Of a stretch of 64,000 bases of DNA, positions 8,301-16,885 are shown one piece after another; positions within the stretch are counted from its first letter, which is position 1, and each line of letters starts with the position of its first letter. Made by a program: the position numbers and the translations under genes. The DNA is from Oscillatoriales cyanobacterium CG2_30_40_61 (GTDB lineage: Bacteria; Cyanobacteriota; Cyanobacteriia; Cyanobacteriales; Microcoleaceae). Location: assembly GCA_001873365.1 (NCBI GenBank), contig MNYZ01000067.1:62001-126000 (forward strand). The letters run 5' to 3'. The notes under the pieces were generated by a model. That model was not told the DNA's origin and ran no database searches. It was given only the letters and a program-made list of their open reading frames with translations.

Positions 8301-9317
8301 ATGAAAATCCCCGATTCTAGTCGTTTTCAATTCACAGAAGACTTGAATATTTGCCGAATTTTAAACGGAATGTGGCAAGTCTCCGGCGCCCATGGTCGGA
8401 TTAACCCCACCCTTGCCATCGAAAGTATGTTTAAATACCTAGACGCCGGATATACTACTTGGGATCTAGCGGATCATTATGGCCCGGCGGAGGATTTTAT
8501 TGGGGAATTTAGGAAACAATTACTCGCTACTCGTGGACAGGAGGCTTTATCCGGGGTTCAAGCCTTTACAAAATGGGTTCCGCGCCCGGGTAAAATGACA
8601 AAAACTCTGGTGGAAAAAAATATTGATATTTCCCGTCAACGCATGGGAGTCGATTGTCTGGATTTACTGCAATTTCATTGGTGGGATTATCAGGATCAAA
8701 ATTATTTAGAGGCTTTAAATTATCTAGCGCAACTGCAAACTGAGGGTAAAATTAAACATTTAGCATTAACTAATTTTGATACGGAACACTTAAAAATTAT
8801 TGTGGAAAATGGCATTAAAATTGTATCTAATCAAGTCCAGTTCTCTTTAGTTGATCGCCGTCCTTTAGTTAAAATGACTGCATTTTGTCAAGCTCATAAT
8901 ATTAAATTACTTCCCTATGGTGTGGTTTGTGGCGGTTTTTTATCGGAAAAATATCTAGGAAAACCTGAACCCAATGGCTTTAGTTTAGAAACCGTTAGCT
9001 TGAAAAAATATAAAAATATGATTCAGGCTTGGGGGGGATGGAATTTATTTCAAACTCTCTTAAAAACTTTAAATGCGATCGCCCAAAAACATCAGGTAAC
9101 AATTGCTAATATTGCGATTCGTTATATCCTAGAACAACCCACCGTCGCCGGAGTCATGGTGGGGACAAGATTAGGACTTTCTGAGCATATCAAAGATAAT
9201 GCTAAAGTCTTTGAATTTAGCCTCGACCCCGAAGATTATCAAAGCATTAATACCGTGCTTTCCCCATCCCAAGATCTGATCCAAATAATCGGCGATTGTG
9301 GTGACGAATATCGATAA
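8301..9317 (+). CDS. Aldo/keto reductase
   Basis: A 338-residue NAD(P)H-dependent oxidoreductase with the AKR (beta/alpha)8 fold. The catalytic tetrad can be placed as D56 and Y60 (WDLADHYGPAE), K91 (FTKWVPRPG) and H126 (LQFHWWDY). C-terminal segments (IANIAIRYILEQPTVAGVMVG) fit the cofactor-binding end. The physiological substrate cannot be told from sequence. It is a single-gene unit, convergent with the next gene, and ends just before a C-run/G-run hairpin. Confidence 0.92.
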   Translation: MKIPDSSRFQFTEDLNICRILNGMWQVSGAHGRINPTLAIESMFKYLDAGYTTWDLADHYGPAEDFIGEFRKQLLATRGQEALSGVQAFTKWVPRPGKMTKTLVEKNIDISRQRMGVDCLDLLQFHWWDYQDQNYLEALNYLAQLQTEGKIKHLALTNFDTEHLKIIVENGIKIVSNQVQFSLVDRRPLVKMTAFCQAHNIKLLPYGVVCGGFLSEKYLGKPEPNGFSLETVSLKKYKNMIQAWGGWNLFQTLLKTLNAIAQKHQVTIANIAIRYILEQPTVAGVMVGTRLGLSEHIKDNAKVFEFSLDPEDYQSINTVLSPSQDLIQIIGDCGDEYR

Positions 9318-9322
9318 ATTCA

Positions 9323-9353
9323 TCCCCCCTAACTCCCTAAAAAAAGGGGGGGA
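9323..9353. terminator. C-run/G-run hairpin between convergent genes
   Basis: tcccccc (9323-9329) pairs with gggggga (9347-9353) around an A-rich loop, between two convergent stop codons. It probably acts as a bidirectional terminator. It belongs to the same loose class of C-run/G-run elements as 21287, 21830 and 29618. Confidence 0.5.
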
Positions 9354-9363
9354 ATCTTAAAAA

Positions 9364-10023
9364 TCAACGATTTTTTAACTCCTTCACCGCATTAACTAAG
9401 CGTTTCAGATAAGGTTTAATTAACTTTTGCTGTTCTGTTTGTAAGACTTTAACCTGTTCAGAAAGCTGATCAATTTGTGTTTGTATCCCTTGGGAATCTG
9501 TCACCGACTGATTAACAAATCCCTCTAAAACTTTTGTTAAAGATTCCTGATCATTCCCTTCCAAATGTAAGGGGGAAGTCTCCTGGGATGTCTTTAATTG
9601 ATCAATGGTTTCTTGTATTAACTTAAAGCGCACATTCATCACTTCCCAATCATCTTGTCGCAGGGCATTTTTTTCTAACCCTTGAGTCACCCGTTGTAAC
9701 TCCGTCAGTACATCCGTAATCGGATCAAGTTCATTGGACTCCGAGGGTAACAGTTGAATTTGTTGATGGAGCGATTCTACCACCGTCCGAACATCCGTAA
9801 TCGCCGCATCCATAGTTTGACGCAGATTTTGTTCAAACCGTTGGCGATTCACCACATTTAAGATCAAGGCTAAGGTTAGGGGAGTTCCCGCAAATATAAT
9901 CGGCTGATACCATGCAGCAACCAGGGTTCCCACTGCTGTCCCCGCAATAGAAACATACTCGGCTAACTTCCACCCATTAACCGAGTTGGGTGACGGTTTT
10001 AATGAATCTTCGCTATTGCGCAT
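9364..10023 (-). CDS. Hypothetical membrane-associated coiled-coil protein
   Basis: A 219-residue protein with two hydrophobic segments near the N-terminus (about residues 24-58) and then a long, Gln- and Leu-rich helical region to the C-terminus, likely coiled coil. I do not recognise a family. The layout, a membrane anchor plus a cytoplasmic coiled coil, suggests a structural or adaptor role, but this is inference only. ATG at 10023 is the natural start. It is divergent from the GIY-YIG gene, with 111 bp between them. Confidence 0.75.
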   Translation of the reverse strand: MRNSEDSLKPSPNSVNGWKLAEYVSIAGTAVGTLVAAWYQPIIFAGTPLTLALILNVVNRQRFEQNLRQTMDAAITDVRTVVESLHQQIQLLPSESNELDPITDVLTELQRVTQGLEKNALRQDDWEVMNVRFKLIQETIDQLKTSQETSPLHLEGNDQESLTKVLEGFVNQSVTDSQGIQTQIDQLSEQVKVLQTEQQKLIKPYLKRLVNAVKELKNR

Positions 10024-10134
10024 GGTTGTGGCTGAATAAATACAATCCTAGAGTTATGCTAACTCAAATTCCACAATAATCATTAAACTGGTTCAAATCC
10101 CTTTACAATCAGGGGAAAAGTATTTTTTAGATCA

Positions 10135-10674
10135 ATGACTACTCCCACTGAAATTCCTCTGCTTAATTCCTTAGACTATATTTCCTATCTCGATGAACAT
10201 GGCAAAATCCCTGAATCTCTCCAAGGTCAAATCGGAGTTTATGCTATTTTTAATCAAGATAAAATTTTACAATATGTAGGCTATTCCCGAGATATATATT
10301 TGAGTTTAAAACAACATTTTATCCGTAAAAATCAGGGCTGCTACTGGTTAAAGTTACAAACTATTGAACGTCCTAGTAGAACTATTTTAGAAGGGATTCA
10401 ACAGGCTTGGATTAATGAAAATGGTTCAATTCCTCCCGGAAATGGGGAAGATGAACCGCTTTGGAATCATCCAATTCAAGTTAAACCCTTAATGACTCCA
10501 GAAGAACAAAATCAGTATGAAAAAAACGATGATATTGGTCAAGAAAAACTATTAAAACAAGTCGCCCGTCGTGTAGAAGAACAAATTTTATCCGAACTCA
10601 AAGACCGAGGATTACAAGAAGAAATTCGCTTTAATCCTAAATTAAAAACCAGTGGATTATTAGATTTAAAATAA
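10135..10674 (+). CDS. GIY-YIG domain protein
   Basis: A 179-residue protein whose central part (about residues 33-100) carries a GIY-YIG nuclease signature: IGVYAIFN, then 8 residues, then YVGYSRD. It is followed by a helical region and a charged tail. Stand-alone GIY-YIG proteins of this length are common in cyanobacteria with unknown function. The Arg and Glu expected later in the nuclease fold have plausible candidates (R41-type after YVGYS, and E in TILEGIQQAW), but activity is unproven. It is a single gene, followed at once by a heptamer array. Confidence 0.75.
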   Translation: MTTPTEIPLLNSLDYISYLDEHGKIPESLQGQIGVYAIFNQDKILQYVGYSRDIYLSLKQHFIRKNQGCYWLKLQTIERPSRTILEGIQQAWINENGSIPPGNGEDEPLWNHPIQVKPLMTPEEQNQYEKNDDIGQEKLLKQVARRVEEQILSELKDRGLQEEIRFNPKLKTSGLLDLK

Positions 10675-10675
10675 A

Positions 10676-10772
10676 GGGAACAGGGAACAGGGAACAGGGA
10701 ACAGGGAACAGGGAACAGGGAACACTTCGACACTTCGACAAGCTCAGTGCAAAGCAAGCTCAGTGCAAAGCA
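10676..10772. repeat. Short tandem repeats: gggaaca x7, cttcgaca x2, 16-mer x2
   Basis: Seven perfect gggaaca heptamers (10676-10724) are followed by two cttcgaca units (10725-10740) and two copies of agctcagtgcaaagca (10741-10772). The array begins directly after the GIY-YIG stop codon. The same heptamer recurs at 51691. Confidence 0.95.
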
Positions 10773-10868
10773 GGGAACGCCGGATCTGGGTAGAGGATTT
10801 GTAATTAATTTTGTTTAGGTACTTATCAGTTATCAGTTAAAGAGTTTACAGATCAAACTTATATTTTT

Positions 10869-10903
10869 CCCATTACCCATTACCCATTACCCATTACCCA
10901 TTA
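10869..10903. repeat. Heptamer array cccatta x5
   Basis: Five perfect heptamers. The reverse complement (taatggg) recurs as degenerate runs near 16495-16545, 16680-16705, 51738-51770 and 63060-63075. Confidence 0.9.
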
Positions 10904-10924
10904 CCTATCACCCATTCCTGATAT

Positions 10925-11452
10925 TTAATTTTCAGGGCGTGGAATTTCTCCATGATCAGGAATATGAATACATCCTAAATGAAAGGGTAAACAAAATTGT
11001 GATTCTAAATGTCCAAAGGAAAAATAGTGATTTAATCCCCAGCCTAAGATTAAACCCAGGGTAGATAATATGGATAAAATAATAAAAGACTGTCCATCTT
11101 TAAATCGGGCAGTTTGCAACTCTAATCGAGCTAAAGCAGTGGCGGAAACCATTAATAAAAGATTAATAGAAACCTTAATCCAGATAATCATAAATACACT
11201 TAAAATTGACAAGAAAACAATCATTAAAAATGTTCCCCAATCCGTTCTAATTTTAGTTAAAACAAATGTATTTAGTTTATTCAAGGGTAGGGTAAAAAAT
11301 AAATCAATTGACCAAATTAATCCTAAGAATAGACCGGAAATAAAAGAATACCAACTCGACTCAAATAAAAACCAACCAAAATTTAAACAAGTAACTAAAA
11401 GTAATCCAAAGGAAAACCAAGTAATTGGTGTTAATTTGTGTTCTGATTTCAT
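10925..11452 (-). CDS. Hypothetical four-helix membrane protein
   Basis: A 175-residue, very hydrophobic protein with about four to five membrane segments and a short Cys/His-containing tail (residues CLPFHLGCIH near the end). The reading frame extends upstream to 11557, but that would overlap the ferredoxin-like gene. The ATG at 11452, before KSEHKLTP, gives a normal membrane protein and leaves a 46-bp gap, so I choose it. It lies downstream of the NIL-ferredoxin gene on the same strand and may be cotranscribed. I do not recognise the family. Confidence 0.7.
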   Translation of the reverse strand: MKSEHKLTPITWFSFGLLLVTCLNFGWFLFESSWYSFISGLFLGLIWSIDLFFTLPLNKLNTFVLTKIRTDWGTFLMIVFLSILSVFMIIWIKVSINLLLMVSATALARLELQTARFKDGQSFIILSILSTLGLILGWGLNHYFSFGHLESQFCLPFHLGCIHIPDHGEIPRPEN

Positions 11453-11498
11453 TATAATAGCAGGACAAAATAATAAATTTTCAGGTTGAATTACCCCT

Positions 11499-11903
11499 TT
11501 AAAGATTAGTAGAAATTGCCTGAAGGGGACAGGTCGGAATACATTGTTCACACACAATACATCGTGAGCGAGTAAATGTCAAATAAAAGGTTTCTGGATT
11601 TAATGTTAAGGCTTCCGTCGGACAAACTCCAGTACAGAGTCCACAATCAACACAACTTTGTTCATCAATTAAAATTTCTCGTCCGACTAAAGAAACTCCA
11701 ATATTTTGAGTTTGCATCCACTCAATAGCTGCTTCTAGTTGATCGATATCTCCCGATAATTCCACTACCAATTTTCCGACTTGATTCGGAGCAACCTGAG
11801 CGCGAATAATATTAGCAGCTACATTAAAATCCTTAGCCAATCGATAGGTAATTGGCATCTGAATAGAACGTTTTGGAAAAGTCAAAGTCACTCGTTTTTT
11901 CAT
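11499..11903 (-). CDS. NIL domain and 4Fe-4S ferredoxin-type protein
   Basis: A 134-residue protein with an N-terminal NIL domain (about residues 1-75, the ACT-like fold first seen in methionine ABC transporters) and a C-terminal 2[4Fe-4S] ferredoxin domain. The cluster ligands are C84, C87, C90, C94 and C115, C118, C121, C125 in two CXXCXXCXXXCP motifs. NIL-ferredoxin proteins occur widely in cyanobacteria and in bacteria with sulfur-assimilation pathways; a role in sulfur or methionine-linked electron transfer is inference. It is the first gene of a possible two-gene unit with the membrane protein ending at 10925. Confidence 0.9.
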   Translation of the reverse strand: MKKRVTLTFPKRSIQMPITYRLAKDFNVAANIIRAQVAPNQVGKLVVELSGDIDQLEAAIEWMQTQNIGVSLVGREILIDEQSCVDCGLCTGVCPTEALTLNPETFYLTFTRSRCIVCEQCIPTCPLQAISTNL

Positions 11904-12058
11904 GCTATTAATCCTAAATTTGATTCCTGTCTCATCTAATCATGCTCCCGTATCATCCCTTAAAATTTGCGACAAATAAGATTCACCTTTCTATTTTACA
12001 ACAATTTTCAGAAGAACGTTAATCAATTTTGTTCAAAATTTTGTTACACTGAAATCAT

Positions 12059-12075
12059 CAATAATAATTATCATC
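12059..12075. promoter_or_regulatory. Possible Fur-like box before txlA
   Basis: The A/T-rich stretch caataataattatcatc contains two NATWAT hexamers (AATAAT, AATTAT), as in Fur boxes, ending 15 bp before the start codon. The third hexamer is poor, so this is only a weak candidate. Confidence 0.2.
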
Positions 12076-12090
12076 TTTGACAATATCAAC

Positions 12091-12681
12091 ATGAACGAAA
12101 ATCCCATACATTCAACCCCCTCAACCGAACCTTCTGATTTGGCAAAACGAATCAGAAACTTTTTAATTATTATCGCAGCTATCATTCTGAGTCTATCGGT
12201 TTTCTTAGGAATTCGTAGCGAAGCTACTTCCACTTCCCTCCCTCAACTTGTAGAAGAATCAATTCCCCTAGATATCGCTTTGAGTAATAGCAAACCGACC
12301 TTAATGGAATTTTATGCAAATTGGTGTACCAGTTGTCAAACCATGGCCCCAGAGTTAAGCGAAATTAAACATAAATATTCCGAACAACTCAATTTTGTTA
12401 TGTTGAATGTTGATAATAGTAAATGGCTACCCGAACTCCTCAAATATCGAGTTGATGGCATTCCTCATTTCGTTTATTTGAATCAAAAAGCCGAAACAAT
12501 TGCCCAAACCATCGGCGAAATTCCTCGCCCGATTTTAGAAGCCAATTTAGAGGCATTAATTGCAGAAAATTCCCTTCCCTATACCCAAGCAATTGGTCAA
12601 GTTTCTGCTTTTAATTCTCCCCTAAATATTGATAAACCTAGCAGCAGTGATCCCCGCTCCCATGGTGCTCAGGTTAAATAA
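12091..12681 (+). CDS. txlA: TxlA/HCF164-like membrane thioredoxin
   Basis: A 196-residue protein with a short cytoplasmic N-terminus, one membrane helix (about residues 22-41) and a thioredoxin domain with the active site W78-C79-T-S-C82 and a cis-Pro loop in DGIPHF. HCF164 and TxlA are thylakoid-anchored thioredoxins that carry reducing power into the lumen for cytochrome c and b6f assembly. The single anchor and WCXXC site fit that role. It is a single gene. A GC-rich hairpin follows the stop by about 10 bp and may end transcription. Confidence 0.9.
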   Translation: MNENPIHSTPSTEPSDLAKRIRNFLIIIAAIILSLSVFLGIRSEATSTSLPQLVEESIPLDIALSNSKPTLMEFYANWCTSCQTMAPELSEIKHKYSEQLNFVMLNVDNSKWLPELLKYRVDGIPHFVYLNQKAETIAQTIGEIPRPILEANLEALIAENSLPYTQAIGQVSAFNSPLNIDKPSSSDPRSHGAQVK

Positions 12682-12690
12682 AAATAGAGA

Positions 12691-12712
12691 GAGACGCGCC
12701 GTGGCTCGTCTC
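12691..12712. repeat. GC-rich 22-bp hairpin, copy 1
   Basis: An inverted repeat, gagacg...cgtctc, around cgccgtggct. It differs by one base from the copy at 48230-48251. It lies just after txlA and may act as a terminator. Confidence 0.8.
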
Positions 12713-12790
12713 TACATTCCGTAAATAGGTTAAAGTAGGTTGTAGAGGGAATCTAAGTTAAAACTTCAAACTCAATTTTTCTGAATTCCT

Positions 12791-13741
12791 ATGGCGAAAG
12801 AACTGGCAATTCAAACCCGGGGACTGACAAAACGATTTGAGCGCCATCTGGCGGTTAATGATTTAGATTTACAAATTCCCCTGGGAGAAGTCTATGGATT
12901 AATTGGGCCAAATGGAGCCGGAAAAACTACATTATTACGGATGTTAGCCACCATAGAAGAACCCACAAAAGGGGAAATTTATATTAATGGAGAAGCTGTA
13001 TCCCGTGATCATACTAATCCCAAAATCAAACAGCGTTTAGGGTATTTACCCGATGATTTTCCCCTTTATGATGATTTGACCGTTTGGGATTATTTAGATT
13101 ACTTTGCGCGGTTATATTATCTGCGGGAACCTCGACGGACTCAACGACTTTATGAAGTCTTGGAAATCGTGCAATTAACTCAAAAACGCGATCGCTTAAT
13201 TTCCACCCTTTCCCGAGGAATGAAACAACGATTGAGTTTAGGACGGACTATTATTCATCAACCTTTATTACTCTTTCTCGATGAACCAGTATCCGGTTTA
13301 GATCCGATTGCGCGGATGCAGTTTCGAGAGATTATTAAAAGTTTACATGAAGCGGGAATGACCATTGTGATTTCTTCCCATGTCTTAAGTGACTTGGAGG
13401 ATTTTTGTAGTTATATTGGGATTATGGAATTGGGGTATCTGGTCGAAAGTGCATCAATACAAGACTTGTATAAACGTTTGAGTTTGCAGCATCTTTTTAT
13501 TTCGACTTTGGGTAAAATGGAGATACTGATCGGGGAATTAAAAAATCATCCGGCGGTGGAGAGTTGGGAAGTTTTACCCGGTAAACAACAGGTAAAAGTT
13601 CAATTTTCAGGAACAGAGAAAGATGCGGCAATGTTATTGCGATCGCTCATTTCTGCGGAAGTTCCTTTAAGTGAATTTAATCGAGTTCAAGAAAACTTAG
13701 AATCTATTTTCTTAAAACTAGGACACAAACAAGCCTCTTAA
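12791..13741 (+). CDS. ABC transporter ATP-binding protein
   Basis: A 316-residue ABC ATPase. Walker A is GPNGAGKT (39-46), the signature is LSRGMKQRL, and Walker B is LLLFLDEP, followed by a switch His in ISSHVLSD. The C-terminal extension (about residues 215-316) is of the type found in ABC-2 exporters. The permease gene starts 39 bp downstream on the same strand, making a two-gene operon. The substrate is unknown. Pairs of this type are also seen with gliding and secretion ABC proteins, but nothing here settles this. Confidence 0.93.
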   Translation: MAKELAIQTRGLTKRFERHLAVNDLDLQIPLGEVYGLIGPNGAGKTTLLRMLATIEEPTKGEIYINGEAVSRDHTNPKIKQRLGYLPDDFPLYDDLTVWDYLDYFARLYYLREPRRTQRLYEVLEIVQLTQKRDRLISTLSRGMKQRLSLGRTIIHQPLLLFLDEPVSGLDPIARMQFREIIKSLHEAGMTIVISSHVLSDLEDFCSYIGIMELGYLVESASIQDLYKRLSLQHLFISTLGKMEILIGELKNHPAVESWEVLPGKQQVKVQFSGTEKDAAMLLRSLISAEVPLSEFNRVQENLESIFLKLGHKQAS

Positions 13742-13780
13742 CAGCCATAAACCGTTCAACTTTATGTAGGAATAAGAGTT

Positions 13781-15538
13781 ATGAACCGTCTATCTTTACT
13801 TAAATTTAATGAGTGGAATCCTCAACTGGTTAGAGAATTAAAAGGTCGATTTCAACTTCGCAATATTATAGTGGCGATTGGACTTTCTCTCCTCACCCAA
13901 CTGGTTATATTTTTAAGTACCTTGGATAAATTTCCATTGGCAAAAGATATTAATTTAGGTGATAAGTATTGTCCCTCTCAAAACCAATTTTTTAATACAT
14001 CTCAAACAGAATATTGGCGAATTTATGACAAAATTAATGCTGCGGGGAATTTAGGAAAATATCCCGATTTAGAAAAACAACTTCAAGAACTCGACGAAAT
14101 CAGAAATGCAGTCTGTCCCCAGGATTTAATTGATTTTAACCGTTGGTTTATGGACTACTGGGCTAATATTTTTATTTGGATTAGTGTTCTAGCAATTTTC
14201 GGCTTAATTGTCCTGGGAACCTATATGCTAATTAATGATTTAGCCACCGAAGAACGGCGAGGAACCCTAAACTTTATTCGATTAAGTCCCCAATCTTCTC
14301 AAAGTATTTTAATCGGCAAATTATTGGGCGTACCCAGTTTATTATATCTCGGAATTTTCCTAGCAATTCCTTTTCATTTATGGGCTGGAATTTCGGCTCA
14401 GATTCCCCCCCTGGAAATATTTAGTTTCTACGGTTTAACCGTAGCCAGTTGTGCATTTTTCTATAGTTTGGCTTTGTTAGTGGGAGTTACTAGCAGCACT
14501 TGGCTACATGGGTTACAATCTTGGATTGGGAGTGGAATAACCTTAATTTTTCTATGCGCAGCTAATAGTAAACCTATTATTTCCGAAGGTTGGGATTGGC
14601 TGAATCTATTTTCTCCCCTGTGTCTGATTCGCTATCTAATTGATCAGACAGGAAATCATTACTCCAATTATCCTTTTGATCATGCCAATATTGTTCAATT
14701 AAAGTGGTTTGGATTGAATATAGGAGCCAATGGAATTTCCCTTCTAGCATTAGCCTTACTCAATTATGGGTTTTTAACCTATTGGATTTGGCAAGCCTTA
14801 AAACGGAACTATCAGCATCCTAATTTTCCGAGTTTAAGTAAACAACAGAGTTATCTATTAACCCTGAACTTTACGCTGATGAATCTAGGATTTTCCCTTT
14901 CTAAATTTGAAGTAAATAATGGTTATTATGGAACTATTTTCATTGGTAATATTTTCTTGGTTTTGGCTTTAATCTTAGCCCTATCTCCACAACGACAAAC
15001 CCTACAGGATTGGGTACGCTATCGCGTGGAACGCAAAAAACATCGCTGGGCGAATTTAGCAAAAGATTTAATTTTGGGTGAAAAAAGTCCGGCAATTGTG
15101 GCAATTTTGATTAATCTTTTGATTGCTTCTACAATTTGGATAGTCACAATTTTTCTTGTGGTTCCACCTTCAGACAAAGGCGAAATGTTGTTAGCGGTTG
15201 CCTTACATTGTAGTTTTATGCTGCTATGTGCCAGTATCGCTCAATTAATGGCAATGATGAAAACCCCAAAACGAACTTTATGGGCAATGGGTACGGTATT
15301 AGGGGTGATGATTCTTCCCCTATTATTTATAGCTGTGGTGTTTTCCGCTAAACCTGACTATTATGCCGTTTTTGTGGTATCTGTCATCTCGTATGTGTCA
15401 ATTTCTTCTGCCCCATTTTCTTTAATTCTCACCAGTTTTATGGGTCAAGTTTTAATCACTATTCTCTGCAATATCCAACTGACTCGATTATTGAAAAAAG
15501 CTGGAGAATCAGAAATGAAAGCTCTAGTAAGTTCCTGA
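13781..15538 (+). CDS. ABC-2 type permease partner
   Basis: A 585-residue polytopic membrane protein with about twelve hydrophobic segments. The segment GTYMLINDLATEERRGTLNFIRLSP resembles the conserved region between helices 2 and 3 in ABC-2 permeases. A large loop (about residues 50-125) between the first two helices should be outside the cytoplasm. The start is supported by aggaataagagtt upstream. It pairs with the ATPase 39 bp before it. It is roughly twice the length of simple ABC-2 subunits, so one polypeptide may supply both half-permeases. Substrate unknown. Confidence 0.85.
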   Translation: MNRLSLLKFNEWNPQLVRELKGRFQLRNIIVAIGLSLLTQLVIFLSTLDKFPLAKDINLGDKYCPSQNQFFNTSQTEYWRIYDKINAAGNLGKYPDLEKQLQELDEIRNAVCPQDLIDFNRWFMDYWANIFIWISVLAIFGLIVLGTYMLINDLATEERRGTLNFIRLSPQSSQSILIGKLLGVPSLLYLGIFLAIPFHLWAGISAQIPPLEIFSFYGLTVASCAFFYSLALLVGVTSSTWLHGLQSWIGSGITLIFLCAANSKPIISEGWDWLNLFSPLCLIRYLIDQTGNHYSNYPFDHANIVQLKWFGLNIGANGISLLALALLNYGFLTYWIWQALKRNYQHPNFPSLSKQQSYLLTLNFTLMNLGFSLSKFEVNNGYYGTIFIGNIFLVLALILALSPQRQTLQDWVRYRVERKKHRWANLAKDLILGEKSPAIVAILINLLIASTIWIVTIFLVVPPSDKGEMLLAVALHCSFMLLCASIAQLMAMMKTPKRTLWAMGTVLGVMILPLLFIAVVFSAKPDYYAVFVVSVISYVSISSAPFSLILTSFMGQVLITILCNIQLTRLLKKAGESEMKALVSS

Positions 15539-15569
15539 AATAAAAGCACCCTGAAGCATGAAATAAAAA

Positions 15570-16466
15570 CTAAGAGTCTGAGGTTCCCAGATTGGAGATA
15601 ACTTTCTGGGACTCGACTTTTTCTGAAGTATCTAAAACCAGATCATACAGTTGAGGATAATTTTTAACTTCCCAAACTTTCAGCAGGATCAAATATTCAT
15701 AAAATGCTTGTAAAACACACCAAGAAAATCCAGAACGACCATCTAAAAAACCCCCCAAGAAAAAGTACATATAGACAAAGCGAATCAGAGGTCTAAACGG
15801 TAAACGTAAAGACAAATCTTTTAATGCTCGTCGTCGTTCAACTTCCGAACTTCCTAATAATAAATCCTTCCAATTAACTGTTCCCGTCTGTAATTGTCGC
15901 AGGGTTTCTACTGCTTCATCGGTTGAGTAACGATTGTGTTTATCAATCCAACGGGATAACCCTTTACTACAGGTGTAATGGGGATAGGTTTCTCGAATAA
16001 ATCCGGTCGGGCCATCACAGACTTCCCGTTCTGTGTGACCATAATCGGTAAACCAAACTTTATCCTTCCGAAATAGACGCATTTGATACCGGGGATATTG
16101 GGTACTACGTCGAATCCAATTCCCTAAAAATATCACCCTTTCAGCGACATAATATCCAATATAATCCTGACTTTGAATCGCTTGTAAACATTCTGTAAAC
16201 AACTCGGTTGTCATCCGTTCATCAGCTTCTAAAATGTAAACCCAATCGTGTTTTGTTGGGATTTCCCGTAACATCCAGGTGCGTTGTTTTCCATGACTTT
16301 CAAAACCATGTTGTAACACTCGAACTGGATAATTTTGAGCAATTTCAACGGTGCGATCTTGACTAAAAGAATCGACCACAATCACGTCATCTGAAAACAA
16401 TGCAGACTCAATACAATCTGCAATATCAATTTCTTCGTTGGCGGTAAGAATATAAATTGAAAACAT
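15570..16466 (-). CDS. Glycosyltransferase family 2, WaaE/KdtX-like
   Basis: A 298-residue cytoplasmic or membrane-peripheral glycosyltransferase. The start FSIYILTANEE, the nucleotide motif VIVVDSFSQDRTVEIA and the metal-binding EADER place it in GT2. The spacing and the YPRYQMRLFRKDKV segment resemble WaaE-type LPS-core glucosyltransferases. Acceptor and donor are unknown. It lies next to an HpsJ-like gene and hldE2, which hints at envelope polysaccharide work. It is convergent with the ABC permease (31 bp between stops). Confidence 0.85.
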   Translation of the reverse strand: MFSIYILTANEEIDIADCIESALFSDDVIVVDSFSQDRTVEIAQNYPVRVLQHGFESHGKQRTWMLREIPTKHDWVYILEADERMTTELFTECLQAIQSQDYIGYYVAERVIFLGNWIRRSTQYPRYQMRLFRKDKVWFTDYGHTEREVCDGPTGFIRETYPHYTCSKGLSRWIDKHNRYSTDEAVETLRQLQTGTVNWKDLLLGSSEVERRRALKDLSLRLPFRPLIRFVYMYFFLGGFLDGRSGFSWCVLQAFYEYLILLKVWEVKNYPQLYDLVLDTSEKVESQKVISNLGTSDS

Positions 16467-16565
16467 GAAAAATGATTTATAAAAGGGAACAGGGAATGGG
16501 TAATGGGTAATAGGTAATAGGTAATGAGTAATGGGTAATTACGAATTACGAATTACAAATAGGTT
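16467..16565. repeat. Degenerate heptamer arrays upstream of the glycosyltransferase
   Basis: This holds runs of gggtaat/aggtaat heptamers (about 16492-16545) and attacgaattacgaattac repeats. Together with the two inverted-repeat elements downstream it fills the 419-bp gap to 16885. No gene is seen. Confidence 0.8.
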
Positions 16566-16674
16566 AGGACTTACGCATGAGGCTCCAGAAACCGGGTTTT
16601 TTAGAAAATCTGTGGGTCAAAATGAAGTATTTTTGTAAAAAAACCCGGTTTCTTTGATTGGGTGCGTAAGTCCT
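16566..16674. mobile_element. MITE-like element with nested inverted repeats
   Basis: A 109-bp unit bounded by perfect 12-bp inverted repeats, aggacttacgca (16566-16577) and tgcgtaagtcct (16663-16674). Inside is a second perfect 16-bp pair, agaaaccgggtttttt (16587-16602) and aaaaaacccggtttct (16638-16653). It has no coding capacity. The nested termini look like a non-autonomous transposon or the remnant of an IS. A target duplication is not clear. Confidence 0.75.
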
Positions 16675-16741
16675 GTGGGTAATGGGGAATAGGGAATGGG
16701 TAATGGGATTAATAAAATCTTGATTTTATTTCTTCCACTGA

Positions 16742-16838
16742 TATAGCAACCGCGCCTAGCTATTAGGACTACTTATCGGCTGTCATTACCGCCGAGAGTG
16801 CGGTAATCCATGTCAATAGCGTTATGGCGACTGCTATA
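16742..16838. mobile_element. Second MITE-like element (tatagca family)
   Basis: A 97-bp unit with imperfect 12-bp inverted ends, tatagcaaccgc and gcgactgctata (10 of 12 match). An internal perfect 8-bp stem, attaccgc/gcggtaat, surrounds cgagagt. The ends match those of the 41-bp hairpin at 23847-23887, so this is a dispersed family. Confidence 0.65.
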
Positions 16839-16885
16839 ACTGATAACTCTTACACTGATAACTGATAACTGATGACTGATAACTG
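16839..16885. repeat. actgataact repeat run
   Basis: Degenerate tandem copies of ctgataa/actgataact lead up to the stop codon of the next gene. Related runs occur near 10826 and 63078. Confidence 0.7.

Noticed and set aside
10085-10105. tRNA T-loop-like ggttcaaatcc
   Set aside because: Flanking bases cannot form a T-stem, and no acceptor or anticodon arm fits.
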